This document shows positions 41,521 through 49,425 of a stretch of DNA of 64,000 nucleotides, in pieces. Below the pieces are notes generated by a model, which was given only the letters and a program-made list of their open reading frames with translations, had not been told where the DNA came from and did not search any database. The DNA is taken from positions 186,001 to 250,000 of the forward strand of contig CAVRIA010000009.1 in the NCBI GenBank assembly GCA_963721115.1, given 5' to 3'. A program made the position numbers and the translations under genes. The number at the start of each line of letters is the position of its first letter. The stretch's first letter is position 1. The stretch comes from CAVRIA01 sp963721115 (GTDB lineage Bacteria > Desulfobacterota > Binatia > HRBIN30 > CADEER01).

Positions 41521-42551
41521 GCCGCCCGCCCCATCGCTTCGAGCAGGAAGCGGTCCTGCGCGTTGATCAGCCAGTACGAGGTGAAGGCCATCAGCAGGTC
41601 GGTGGCGCGGCCGTCCGCGAACTCGCGCGCTCCGGTCAACCAGATCGCCTGCGCCTTGACGCAGCTGAACACGTCCCACCACTGCAGCGCCTGCGGATCG
41701 GCGCGCATGCCGGTGCGCTCCTCCCAGATGTCGATCGCCTCGCCGCGCTCGAGCAGGCCGCTCACCTTGCCGTCCCGGGTCCACTGCCACGCCTGCATGA
41801 AGGACCAGGCGAGGTCTTCGAGGGGGTCGCCGAAGTGGGCCATCTCCCAGTCGAGAATGCCGGAGATGCCGTCCGGCGTATAGAGGAAGTTGCCGCTGCG
41901 GTAATCGCCGTGCACGACGCCGACCCGCTGCGCCGGCGGCGGAGGATGGCGCCGCAGCCAGCGGATGCCGGCTCGTGCGATGGGCTGCGGCTCCGTTTCG
42001 TTGTCGTCGATGACGCGCTGCCAGTGATGGATCTCCCGCTCCCAGCAGCGCGCGGGAGCGGGGATCTCGGCCACCTCCGCGGCCGGCATGCCGGCGATCG
42101 GCGCGGTCGCGATGTCGCCGAGGATCTCGTACATGCGGCGGCCCAGCCGGGCCCGGTGCGGGTCGTACGATGCGCCGGCCAGGGTCTGGAAGCTCGATTC
42201 GCATCCGTCGATGCGCTCCATCACGAAGAACGGCCGCTCGAGCGGGCCGGGGTCGGTCTCCAGCCAGTAGGCTTTCGGCACGGGGACGGGGGAAGCCTCG
42301 AACGAGCGGTAGAAGGCGAACTCCAGGCGGCGGTCCGAGTCGAGCAGGCTCGAGGGAGGATCGCGCCGCACGATGAAGCCGCGCCTCACCTCGCGCCCCG
42401 CCGCATCGACCCAGGCCGCGTCGACCGACCAGGTCTCGCGCGACGCGCCGCCGGGAATGCGGTACAGGCCGGTCACGCGTACCTCGCTCGCCTGGTCCAG
42501 GCGGCGGGCGAGGTACGCGGCGATGGCGGCTTCCAGGGTCACGGCGCCCAA
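41517..42551 (-). CDS. Phosphotransferase family protein (APH/ACAD10-like kinase fold)
   Basis: 344 residues. The kinase-like fold is shown by the N-terminal GGASRETWSVDAAW loop, FFVMERIDG, the Brenner-type catalytic motif GVVHGDYRSGNFLY and the metal-binding GILDWEMAHFGDPLEDLAW. This subfamily, like the N-terminal half of human ACAD10, usually sits with acyl-CoA dehydrogenases and may phosphorylate hydroxy-acyl substrates. Here it lies 38 bp downstream of a TetR-family gene whose operator also controls an acyl-CoA dehydrogenase operon elsewhere in the window, which fits a role in acyl catabolism. Confidence 0.88.
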   Translation of the reverse strand: MGAVTLEAAIAAYLARRLDQASEVRVTGLYRIPGGASRETWSVDAAWVDAAGREVRRGFIVRRDPPSSLLDSDRRLEFAFYRSFEASPVPVPKAYWLETDPGPLERPFFVMERIDGCESSFQTLAGASYDPHRARLGRRMYEILGDIATAPIAGMPAAEVAEIPAPARCWEREIHHWQRVIDDNETEPQPIARAGIRWLRRHPPPPAQRVGVVHGDYRSGNFLYTPDGISGILDWEMAHFGDPLEDLAWSFMQAWQWTRDGKVSGLLERGEAIDIWEERTGMRADPQALQWWDVFSCVKAQAIWLTGAREFADGRATDLLMAFTSYWLINAQDRFLLEAMGRAA

Positions 42552-42589
42552 CTTTTAGCCGCGCGCCGGCGATGTTTCCAGCCTGCGGG

Positions 42590-43264
42590 CTATGAGCGGG
42601 CCGCGCGCGGGCGCTGACGGCGCGGGGCGCGGTGCGGGCGTTCGTCCTCGAGCAGCGCCTCGCGCGCGATCTCGATCACCGTGCTCTTCCAGCCGTCGAT
42701 GTCCGGCGCCGAGAGGTTCTCGTGCAGGGCCGCCTGGTACGGCCGCGCCGCCAGGCCGTGGTAGAGAATGGCGCCGGTCAGGGCCAGCTGGAAGTTGAAG
42801 CGATCGATCGGGCGGAACTCTCCGGCGCGCTGTCCGGCGCGCAGGAACGAGTCGAGGCGCCGGTAGATGCCGAAGGCCTTGCTGCGCGTCACCGGCTCCA
42901 TGGCCTCGGGCCTCTCCATGAGCTCGCGGAAGAGGAGCGAGACCAGCGGCGGATCGCCGGCCACCAGATCGATGTAGCCGAAGAGGAAGTCCTGCAGGCG
43001 CGCGTCGAAGCGCCCCGACCCCTCGAGCTTCTTCGCGACGTCGGTGAGACGGTCGAAGAGGTTGAGCAGGACGGCGTTGTACAGCGCCTTCTTGCTCGGG
43101 AAGTGCTTGAACAGCGAGGGGGCGCGGATGCCGACCTGGCCGGCGATCTCGCGCAGGCCGACGCCCCGGTAACCGTGGCGGGCGAAGAGGGCCTCGGCGA
43201 CGCGCAGGACCTGGTCGCGGCGGGCTTCGGGCTCGGGCTTGACTGCCACCTGCGCTTTGGCCAT
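42590..43264 (-). CDS. TetR/AcrR-family transcriptional regulator
   Basis: 224 residues. The N-terminal HTH (RRDQVLRVAEALFARHGYRGVGLREIAGQVGIRAPSLFKHFPSKKALYNAVLL) is a textbook TetR DNA-binding domain; the C-terminal helical domain (LVSLLFRELMERPEAMEPVTRS...) would bind an effector, possibly an acyl-CoA. A palindrome at 43276-43293, 12 bp before the ATG, suggests autoregulation. The same palindrome precedes the acyl-CoA dehydrogenase operon (4691) and the PaaK-like gene (10126), marking a likely regulon. The phosphotransferase pair follows on the same strand. Confidence 0.93.
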   Translation of the reverse strand: MAKAQVAVKPEPEARRDQVLRVAEALFARHGYRGVGLREIAGQVGIRAPSLFKHFPSKKALYNAVLLNLFDRLTDVAKKLEGSGRFDARLQDFLFGYIDLVAGDPPLVSLLFRELMERPEAMEPVTRSKAFGIYRRLDSFLRAGQRAGEFRPIDRFNFQLALTGAILYHGLAARPYQAALHENLSAPDIDGWKSTVIEIAREALLEDERPHRAPRRQRPRAARS

Positions 43265-43275
43265 GGCTGCGGCGC

Positions 43276-43293
43276 GGCTAACACATGTTAGCC
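43276..43293. promoter_or_regulatory. Palindromic TetR-type operator (site 3)
   Basis: GGCTAAC-ACAT-GTTAGCC, a perfect 7-4-7 palindrome identical in both arms to site 1. It is located 12 bp upstream of the TetR-family start codon and about 90 bp upstream of the divergent larC start. Confidence 0.78.
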
Positions 43294-43383
43294 GGGAGTG
43301 TCAATGCGCTCGGATCGCCCTCGGATCGCCCGGCCGAACGGGGCCGCGTTGCAGCGCCACACGGCTTGGACTATGCGGCGTGG

Positions 43384-44571
43384 GTGAGCGCCGAGCGAAT
43401 CCTGTACTTCGACGCCTTCTCCGGCGTCAGCGGCGACATGACCGTCGGAGCGCTGCTCTCGCTGGGCGTCGACCTCGCCCGCCTGCAGGCCGAGCTCGCG
43501 GCCCTGCCGCTGAGCGGATACCGGCTGCGCGCCACGCGGTGCGAGGTGAACGGCATCGGCGCCTGCAAGTTCGACGTCGACATCGACGCGCCTCACGACC
43601 ACTCCGGACACGAGCACCGCGCCTTTCGCGACATCCGCGCCATGCTCGAGGAGAGCGCGATCCAAGCGGTCGTGCGCGACCGGGCACTGGCCATCTTCAC
43701 GCGACTCGCCGAGGCGGAGTCTCGCGTGCACGGCGTGGCCCTCGACGACGTGCGCTTCCACGAGGTGGGCGCGGTGGACTCGATCGTCGACGTCGTGGGT
43801 ACGGCGATCGGGCTGGCGGAGCTCGGCGTCGAACGGTTCTTCGCTTCGTCCCTGCCGCTCGGATCGGGAACCGCGAACAGCGCCCACGGTGTGATCCCGG
43901 TTCCCGCGCCGGCGACCGTCGAGCTGCTGCGCGGGTTCGAGGTTCGTCTGGAGGACGGCGCCGGCGAGCTGGTCACCCCGACCGGGGCGGCGATCGTCGC
44001 CGCCCTGGCGGAGCCCGGCCGGCGGCCGCCGCCGCTGCGTATCGAGGCGGTCGGTTACGGGGCGGGGACGCGCTCGCTCTCCGATCGGCCCAACCTCCTG
44101 CGGCTGGTGCTCGGCTCGCCGGCGGCCGCCCTGGCGACCGATGCGATGGTGGTGATCGAGACCAACGTCGACGACGCCAACCCGGAGATCTACGACTACG
44201 CGATGGAGCAGCTGTTCGCCGCCGGCGCGCGCGACGTCTGGCTGACCGCCATCCAGATGAAGAAGAACCGGCCGGCGACCCTGGTGCGCGTCCTCGCCGA
44301 TCCCGCCGATCGCGACCTGCTGGCGGGGGTGCTGCTGCGCGAGACGTCGGCGATCGGCGTGCGTTTCACGGCGGTGGAGCGGGTGGCTCTGCCGCGCCAG
44401 CAGGTGACGGTGGAGACCGAGTACGGGCCGGTGCGGGTGAAGAAGGCGAGCGCGCCGGACGGGTCGGTCAACCTGGCGCCCGAGTACGAGGACTGCAGGC
44501 GTCTGGCGCGCGAGCGCGGCGTCCCCCTCAAGCACGTCTACCAGGCGGCGCTGGCCGCCGCCCGTGCGTGA
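43384..44571 (+). CDS. larC: Nickel-pincer cofactor biosynthesis protein LarC
   Basis: 395 residues from a GTG at 43384. The start ILYFDAFSGVSGDMTVGALLSLGVDL, the HDHSGHEHRAFRDI His-rich segment, VRFHEVGAVDSIVDVVGTAIGL and the C-terminal VVIETNVDDANPEIYDYAMEQLFAAGARDVWLTAIQMKKNRP are diagnostic for LarC. LarC inserts nickel into the pyridinium bis-thiocarboxylate precursor of the lactate-racemase-type cofactor. In lactobacilli LarC is split by a programmed frameshift; here it is one continuous frame. No larB, larE or larA is seen in the window. The upstream 90 bp contain the TetR-type operator. Confidence 0.93.
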   Translation: MSAERILYFDAFSGVSGDMTVGALLSLGVDLARLQAELAALPLSGYRLRATRCEVNGIGACKFDVDIDAPHDHSGHEHRAFRDIRAMLEESAIQAVVRDRALAIFTRLAEAESRVHGVALDDVRFHEVGAVDSIVDVVGTAIGLAELGVERFFASSLPLGSGTANSAHGVIPVPAPATVELLRGFEVRLEDGAGELVTPTGAAIVAALAEPGRRPPPLRIEAVGYGAGTRSLSDRPNLLRLVLGSPAAALATDAMVVIETNVDDANPEIYDYAMEQLFAAGARDVWLTAIQMKKNRPATLVRVLADPADRDLLAGVLLRETSAIGVRFTAVERVALPRQQVTVETEYGPVRVKKASAPDGSVNLAPEYEDCRRLARERGVPLKHVYQAALAAARA

Positions 44572-44613
44572 GCGGTGGTTGCACAATGATTCGCTCCATC
44601 AGCCGAGCCACCG

Positions 44614-44640
44614 TCATGCCCGTGAAAGCGGGCCGCATGA
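44614..44640. repeat. REP-like palindrome between convergent larC and bioD
   Basis: TCAT-GCCCG-TGAAAG-CGGGC-CGC-ATGA, a member of the 'TCATGCCCGCGAAAGCGGGCATGA' type of dispersed palindromes seen in many Proteobacteria. Its place between two convergent stops (44571 and 44671) fits a bidirectional terminator role. Confidence 0.55.
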
Positions 44641-44670
44641 GGGAATTCTTGCGCACAGCCCGGTGAGCGG

Positions 44671-45381
44671 TCAGCCGCTCAGCGCCCCGAGGTCGAGGCG
44701 CTCGGAAGCCATCTGCGCCAAACGGCGGCGGTCCGCCTCGCGGCACTCGATCGGGCCGAGCCAGGGGAGCTCTCCGAGCGGAGGGCCGAGCAGCTCGCGC
44801 AGGGACTCGGCGTTGCTCTCGGTTGCCGCGTCGGAGCCGTCGGACAACGCATTGACCACGTAGCCTGCCACCTCGAGGCCGCCGCGGCGGGCCCAATCGA
44901 TCGTCAGCTGGGCGTGGTTGAGCGCTCCGAGGCGGTTGCCGACCACGACGAGCAGCGGCAGACCGCATTGCGCCGCCAGATCGGCGAACGTCTTGCGCCC
45001 GGTCAACGGCACCAGCAGGCCGCCCGCTCCCTCCACCAGCGTCACGTCGTGGCGCGAGCAACAGCCGGCGATGATCTCCTCCAGAAGAACGAGATCGACG
45101 CTTCGCCCTTCCCGCCGCGCCGCGACGAAGGGCGCGAGCGGAGCGCGAAACCGGTACGGGCAGATCGTGTCGAGCGCCTCCGTCGAGGCGGCGAAGTAAC
45201 GCAGGCGAACGGCGTCCGACGGAACCAGCTCGCCCGCCACGCCTTCTGCGCAGCCGGTCTCGACCGGTTTCGAAACCCCGACGCGCAGGCCCCGAGCGGC
45301 AAGGCCGGCCGCAATTGCACAGCCGACCGTCGTCTTGCCGATGCCCGTATCCGTTCCGGTGATCAGAAAGGAGCGATCCAA
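44671..45381 (-). CDS. bioD: Dethiobiotin synthetase
   Basis: 236 residues. BioD makes dethiobiotin from DAPA, CO2 and ATP. The P-loop is at the very N-terminus (LITGTDTGIGKTTVGCAIAAGL), with SKPVETGC, VEGAGGLLVPL and VVVGNRLGALNHAQLTI motifs of the family. Since the P-loop must begin near residue 7, the start has to be the TTG at 45379-45381, which lies in the T-run of a terminator-like hairpin and has no Shine-Dalgarno sequence. bioA and bioF lie upstream on the same strand, separated by a small membrane-protein gene. Confidence 0.93.
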   Translation of the reverse strand: MDRSFLITGTDTGIGKTTVGCAIAAGLAARGLRVGVSKPVETGCAEGVAGELVPSDAVRLRYFAASTEALDTICPYRFRAPLAPFVAARREGRSVDLVLLEEIIAGCCSRHDVTLVEGAGGLLVPLTGRKTFADLAAQCGLPLLVVVGNRLGALNHAQLTIDWARRGGLEVAGYVVNALSDGSDAATESNAESLRELLGPPLGELPWLGPIECREADRRRLAQMASERLDLGALSG

Positions 45382-45410
45382 AAAAAGAGCCCGCCGTTTC
45401 CGACGGGCTC
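45380..45410 (-). terminator. Rho-independent terminator / possible attenuator before bioD
   Basis: On the minus strand: stem GAGCCCG (from 45410) ... CGGGCTC (to 45387) followed by seven T's (45386-45380). It ends the transcript of the 53-residue membrane protein, yet the T-run contains the bioD start codon, so bioD expression would depend on read-through or a separate leaderless transcript. Confidence 0.75.
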
Positions 45411-45474
45411 CCTTAACAGCTCGCGTGAGGGGGGGGAAGGGGGGACTTCGCTCTCGCCGCGAGCTGGATGTCGA

Positions 45475-45636
45475 CTAGGATACGAGGTGCCAGGCGAAAA
45501 CGACTGCGGTACCCCAGATGACCAGGCTCAGAAGGGTTCCCGTGAAGAACCCGAGCAACGGCATTCCCGGCAACCGGTCGAATCCGAGCTCGTCCATCTC
45601 ATCCATGTCGTCGATGCGTGCAACTCGTGCGCTCAT
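45475..45636 (-). CDS. 53-residue single-pass membrane protein in the biotin cluster
   Basis: Acidic N-terminus (RIDDMDEMDELGFDRLPG) followed by one transmembrane helix (GFFTGTLLSLVIWGTAVVFAWHLV). A purine-rich Shine-Dalgarno (GGGAGAGTGGAG) lies just before the ATG at 45636 and a terminator follows at 45387-45410, so it looks like a real gene of its own transcription unit between bioA and bioD. No family recognised. Confidence 0.6.
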   Translation of the reverse strand: MSARVARIDDMDEMDELGFDRLPGMPLLGFFTGTLLSLVIWGTAVVFAWHLVS

Positions 45637-45809
45637 GTCTCCACTCTCCCATCCACTGGCTTTCCAGATGAAGCAACCCGCGTGCCGCAACCGAGGATGA
45701 ATCGCCAGGCGTCGTTGTCCACTGATTCGCCCGCCCGACCTTCGCCAACTTGCGAGATTCGGAGGTCGATTTGTAGAAAATCCACCGGATTTTGACGATC
45801 GAGGCGGGG

Positions 45810-47168
45810 TCAGGCGGTGGCCGCGTCGATCGATCGGGCCGTGACGTCGACCAGCCACCGGATCTCGTCGGCGCCGATGCTGAGCGGCGGCATGAGAATG
45901 ATGACGTTGCCGAGCGGGCGGATGATGACGCCCTGCTGGCGGGCTTCCCGGGTGACCCGGATCCCGATGCGGGCCTCGGGCTCGTAGGGAGTGCGCCTGC
46001 CGCGGTCGCGCACCAGCTCGATGCCCACCATGAGGCCCCACTGCCGGATGTCCCCGACGTGGGCGAGCCCCGCGCACCGCTCTTGCAGAGCGGCCGCCAG
46101 CTCGGCGGCGCGCACCCGCACCCGTTCGACGACGGATTCCCGCTCGAAGACGTCGAGGTTGGCGACCGCGACGGCGCAGGCGAGCGGGTTTCCCGTGTAG
46201 GTGTGGCCGTGAAAGAAGGCCTCGAACCGCTCGTACGGGGCGAGAAAGGCGGAGAAGATCTCCTCGCTGGCGAGCGTCGCAGCGAGCGGCAGGTACCCGC
46301 CGGTGATGCCCTTGCCGAGGCAGAGGAGGTCGGGCTCGACCTGCTCGTGGTCGATGGCGAAGAGGCGGCCGGTGCGCCCGAAGCCGGTCGCGACCTCGTC
46401 GCAGAGGAGCAGGGTGTCGTAGCGGCGGGTCAGCTCGCGCAGAGCGCGCAGGTAGCCGGGGGGCTGGGCCCACATCCCCGCCGCCCCCTGCATCAGGGGC
46501 TCGACGATGAGGCCGGCGACCTCGTGGCCGTGCACGGAGAAGACCCGCTCGGCATCGGCCACCGCCAGCTCGAGAGCGCGCTGCGGGTCGTGGCCCCGCA
46601 GCCACCGGTAGACGTGCGGCGGGTCGATGCGCAGCGCCGCGGGCAGCACCGGGCGGAAGAAGCGGTGGAACGTCTCGCTGTAGCCGACGCCGACGGCGCC
46701 GAGCGTGTCGCCGTGGTACGCCTCGGTGAGGGAGACGAAGCGGGTGCGACGGGTGTGGCCGCGCAGCTGCCAGTACTGCAAGGCGATCTTCAGAGCGACC
46801 TCGACCGCGGTCGCCCCGGCGTCCGAGTAGAAGACCCGGGTCAGTGGCGCCGGTGTCAGGTCGGCCAGGCGCTTGGCGAGCACGATCGCCGGTACGCTGG
46901 CCAGCCCGAGCATGGTGGTGTGCGCGATGCGTTCGGTCTGGGCGCGCAGCGCCTCGTCGAGCTCCGGCTTGCGGTGGCCGTGAACGTTGCACCAGAGGGA
47001 GGAGACGCCGTCCAGGTAGCGGCGGCCCTGCGTGTCGATGAGGTAGTTGCCGTCCCCGCGCTCGATGATGAGCGGCGGCTCGCTCAGCCACTCCCGCATC
47101 TGGGTGAAGGGATGCCAGAGGTAACGGTGGTCCCAGGCCTCGAGCTGCGTCTGAGAAGGGGACGTCAT
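45810..47168 (-). CDS. bioA: Adenosylmethionine-8-amino-7-oxononanoate aminotransferase
   Basis: 452 residues. BioA converts KAPA to DAPA using SAM as amino donor, with PLP. Class III aminotransferase motifs are clear: HPFTQMREW at the N-terminus (BioA-specific), GVSSLWCNVHGHRKPELDEAL, FYSDAGATAVEVALKIALQYW, YHGDTLGAVGVG, LLCDEVATGFGRTGRLFA, and LGKGITGGYLPLAATLAS with the PLP lysine. It lies between bioF (69 bp upstream) and the small membrane protein gene, all leftward. Confidence 0.95.
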   Translation of the reverse strand: MTSPSQTQLEAWDHRYLWHPFTQMREWLSEPPLIIERGDGNYLIDTQGRRYLDGVSSLWCNVHGHRKPELDEALRAQTERIAHTTMLGLASVPAIVLAKRLADLTPAPLTRVFYSDAGATAVEVALKIALQYWQLRGHTRRTRFVSLTEAYHGDTLGAVGVGYSETFHRFFRPVLPAALRIDPPHVYRWLRGHDPQRALELAVADAERVFSVHGHEVAGLIVEPLMQGAAGMWAQPPGYLRALRELTRRYDTLLLCDEVATGFGRTGRLFAIDHEQVEPDLLCLGKGITGGYLPLAATLASEEIFSAFLAPYERFEAFFHGHTYTGNPLACAVAVANLDVFERESVVERVRVRAAELAAALQERCAGLAHVGDIRQWGLMVGIELVRDRGRRTPYEPEARIGIRVTREARQQGVIIRPLGNVIILMPPLSIGADEIRWLVDVTARSIDAATA

Positions 47169-47237
47169 CTCCCGTTCCAGCGATCCGCCGGCGGCGAGTA
47201 GGTGCCGACTCCTCCGAGGAGTGGCCGCGGGTCGGGT

Positions 47238-48419
47238 TCAGGGCGAGAGCTCCGCCGGGCGCGCCGGAGCGGTTGCCGCGAAGGCGGCGATCGCCTCGCG
47301 GATGTCGCCCTCCGTGTGCGTCGCCATCACGGTAGCGCGGATGCGGGCGCTGCCCTCGGGGACCGACGGCGGACGGATACCGCGCGCCAGCACGCCGCGC
47401 TCGAGCAGATCGTCCGAGAGACGCATGGTCGCGCCGGGGTCGCCGATCATCACCGGCAGGATGTGGCTGTCCGCCCCGGGCACGACGTAGCCGAGGTGGC
47501 GCAGCCCGTTGCCCAGCAGTGCCCCGTTTCGCCGCAGGAGCAGCCGTCGCGACGGCTCGTTGCGCACGATCGCCAGCGCCGACGCGGCGGCGGCGACGAC
47601 CGGCGGGGGCAGGGCGGTGGTGTAGACGAAGGGGCGCGCGGCGTTGGTCAGAAAGTCGACCAGTGCCGCGCTGCCGGCGACGTAGGCGCCGAAGGCGCCG
47701 AGCGCCTTGCCGAGCGTTCCCATCTGAACGGTGACGCGCCCCCGCAGGCCGAGGGCCTCGACCAGGCCGGCGCCGTTCTCCCCGACCACGCCGGTGGCAT
47801 GGGCCTCGTCGACCATCACCATGGCGCCGTGGCCCTCGGCGAGCTCGCAGATGCGGCGCAGCGGCGCCGCGTCGCCGTCCATGCTGAAGATCGAATCGGT
47901 GACGATCAGCCGCCGCCGCGCCGGCACCCGCTGCAGGAGCCGCTCGAGCGACTCGGCGTCGGCGTGCCGGTAGACGTACACCGCGGCGCGCGAGAGGCGG
48001 CACCCATCGATGATGCTGGCGTGGTTGAGCGCGTCGCTGAACACGGCGTCGCCGTCGTCGACGAGCGAGGCGATGGTGCCGAGGTTGGCGTGATAGCCCG
48101 AGTTGAACAGCAGGCAGCGCTCGGTGCCCTTGAAAGCCGCCAGGCTCTCTTCCAGCTCGTGGTGCAGCCGCATCGATCCCGATACCAACCGCGAGCCGCC
48201 GGCGCCGACCCCGTAGGTCCGGGCGGCGCGGACCGCCGCCTCGACCACCGCCGGGTCGTCGGCCAGACCGAGGTAGTTGTTCGAGCACAGGCACAGCACC
48301 GAGCGGCCGTCGATCACGACCCGGTTGCCCTGGGCGCCGTCGACGACCCGCATCTCGCGGCGCAGCCCTTGGGCGGCGCGGCGTTGCAGCTCCTCTTCGA
48401 AGAACGCGTCCGGCCGCAT
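47238..48419 (-). CDS. bioF: 8-amino-7-oxononanoate synthase
   Basis: 393 residues. BioF condenses pimeloyl-ACP/CoA with L-alanine to KAPA, the first committed ring step. Alpha-oxoamine synthase motifs: CSNNYLGLADDPAVVEAA, YGVGAGGSRLVSGSMRLHHELEESLAAFKGTE, NHASIIDGCRLS, VTDSIFSMDGDAAPLRRI, MVMVDEAHATGVVGENGAGL, and MGTLGKALGAFGAYVAGS with the PLP lysine. A 2-amino-3-oxobutyrate ligase is the alternative within the family, but linkage to bioA and bioD argues for BioF. It is the first gene of the biotin cluster, downstream of the repeat array. Confidence 0.92.
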   Translation of the reverse strand: MRPDAFFEEELQRRAAQGLRREMRVVDGAQGNRVVIDGRSVLCLCSNNYLGLADDPAVVEAAVRAARTYGVGAGGSRLVSGSMRLHHELEESLAAFKGTERCLLFNSGYHANLGTIASLVDDGDAVFSDALNHASIIDGCRLSRAAVYVYRHADAESLERLLQRVPARRRLIVTDSIFSMDGDAAPLRRICELAEGHGAMVMVDEAHATGVVGENGAGLVEALGLRGRVTVQMGTLGKALGAFGAYVAGSAALVDFLTNAARPFVYTTALPPPVVAAAASALAIVRNEPSRRLLLRRNGALLGNGLRHLGYVVPGADSHILPVMIGDPGATMRLSDDLLERGVLARGIRPPSVPEGSARIRATVMATHTEGDIREAIAAFAATAPARPAELSP

Positions 48420-49186
48420 CGCCCGACGCTTAATCCCCACCCCGGCGCGTGTCAACGTACCTGGCGAGTGTCGTGGCGCTCGTCCCATCCCCGACGGAGG
48501 GTCACGCGCAGCGCGCACCCGAAGACCATGAGAGCAACCTTCCCTTGCCCTCCTTGATAGGGCCCATCGATAAAACGCCTCCTGTTCGCGGTCGGAAACG
48601 GGAAGCCCCTCCGCCTCCCCTTTGATCACAAGGAACCGGGTTGTTTCATGCGGGGCTTGCGCCCCTGCAACCCCTCCGGGGAGGGAACCGCTCAGACGCC
48701 GCGGTTCCCTCCCCGCGCCCCTCTCTCCGGTGGCTCCGCTCCGAGGCGAATCCGCTTCCCCGCTCAGCACCGGACTTGGCGGTCGGCGCGCGTAACGGGA
48801 TCCGCCTCACTGCCTGAATCTACGCGCCACTGACGGGAACCGACTCCCTCGGTCTCGTGCACGGCTTCACCACCGCGCCACTCTCTGCCGATCTCGCTCT
48901 CCCGCCTCTTCGAAAGGTCGAGGCCTTGGAGTTTCGATTTCTTGTTCTTTCGCTTCGCGATGAAGCGCTTCGCTCGGGGTGCGCAGCACGCTCGATCGAG
49001 GTGTTTCGACCGCATGCATCGTTGCGAGCACACCGCTCTCTTCGAACGCGCGCGTGGACGCGGTTCGGGCAGAGCCGCGCCAGAATGGTGGTGGTCGATC
49101 GGGTGGCTCACTGGGACTGCGCTACCTGGCCGCGGGGCGACCACTACACCCTATTTGCCCGCGCAGCGTTCAAGGGAAGTGGGAGC

Positions 49187-49218
49187 TCGAGGGCGACAAC
49201 CGTAGGTTTCGCCCTCGA
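49187..49218. repeat. Hairpin A of the array unit
   Basis: Arms TCGAGGGCGA / TCGCCCTCGA (10 bp, perfect) around CAACCGTAGGTT, whose own ends AACC/GGTT can pair as well. The same 32 bases occur at 49896-49927 and 50606-50637; in unit 4 (51289 on) only the left arm survives. Confidence 0.7.
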
Positions 49219-49388
49219 AGGGCGCGGGGGCGGCAGCCCCGCACCGACAAAGGGGGTCCACCCGAGGGGCGGCGGGGTCTTCCGCGGGATTCCGAGACAA
49301 CGGCGGAGACAAAGAGCCCCTCCGCCTCCCCGTTGATCACAAGGAACCGGTTTGTTTTGTGCGGGGCTTGCGCCCCTGCGGCCCCTCC

Positions 49389-49425
49389 GGGGAGGGAACC
49401 GCTCAGACGCCGCGGTTCCCTCCCC
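49389..49425. repeat. Hairpin B of the array unit
   Basis: Arms GGGGAGGGAACCG / CGGTTCCCTCCCC (13 bp, perfect) with loop CTCAGACGCCG. Exact copies at 48678-48714, 50097-50133 and 50809-50845; only part of the right arm remains at ~51532-51543. Confidence 0.7.

Noticed and set aside
44587..44667. 26-codon frame starting MIRSISRATVMPVKAGR after larC
   Set aside because: It lies on a REP-like palindrome and has no ribosome-binding site; more likely terminator DNA.
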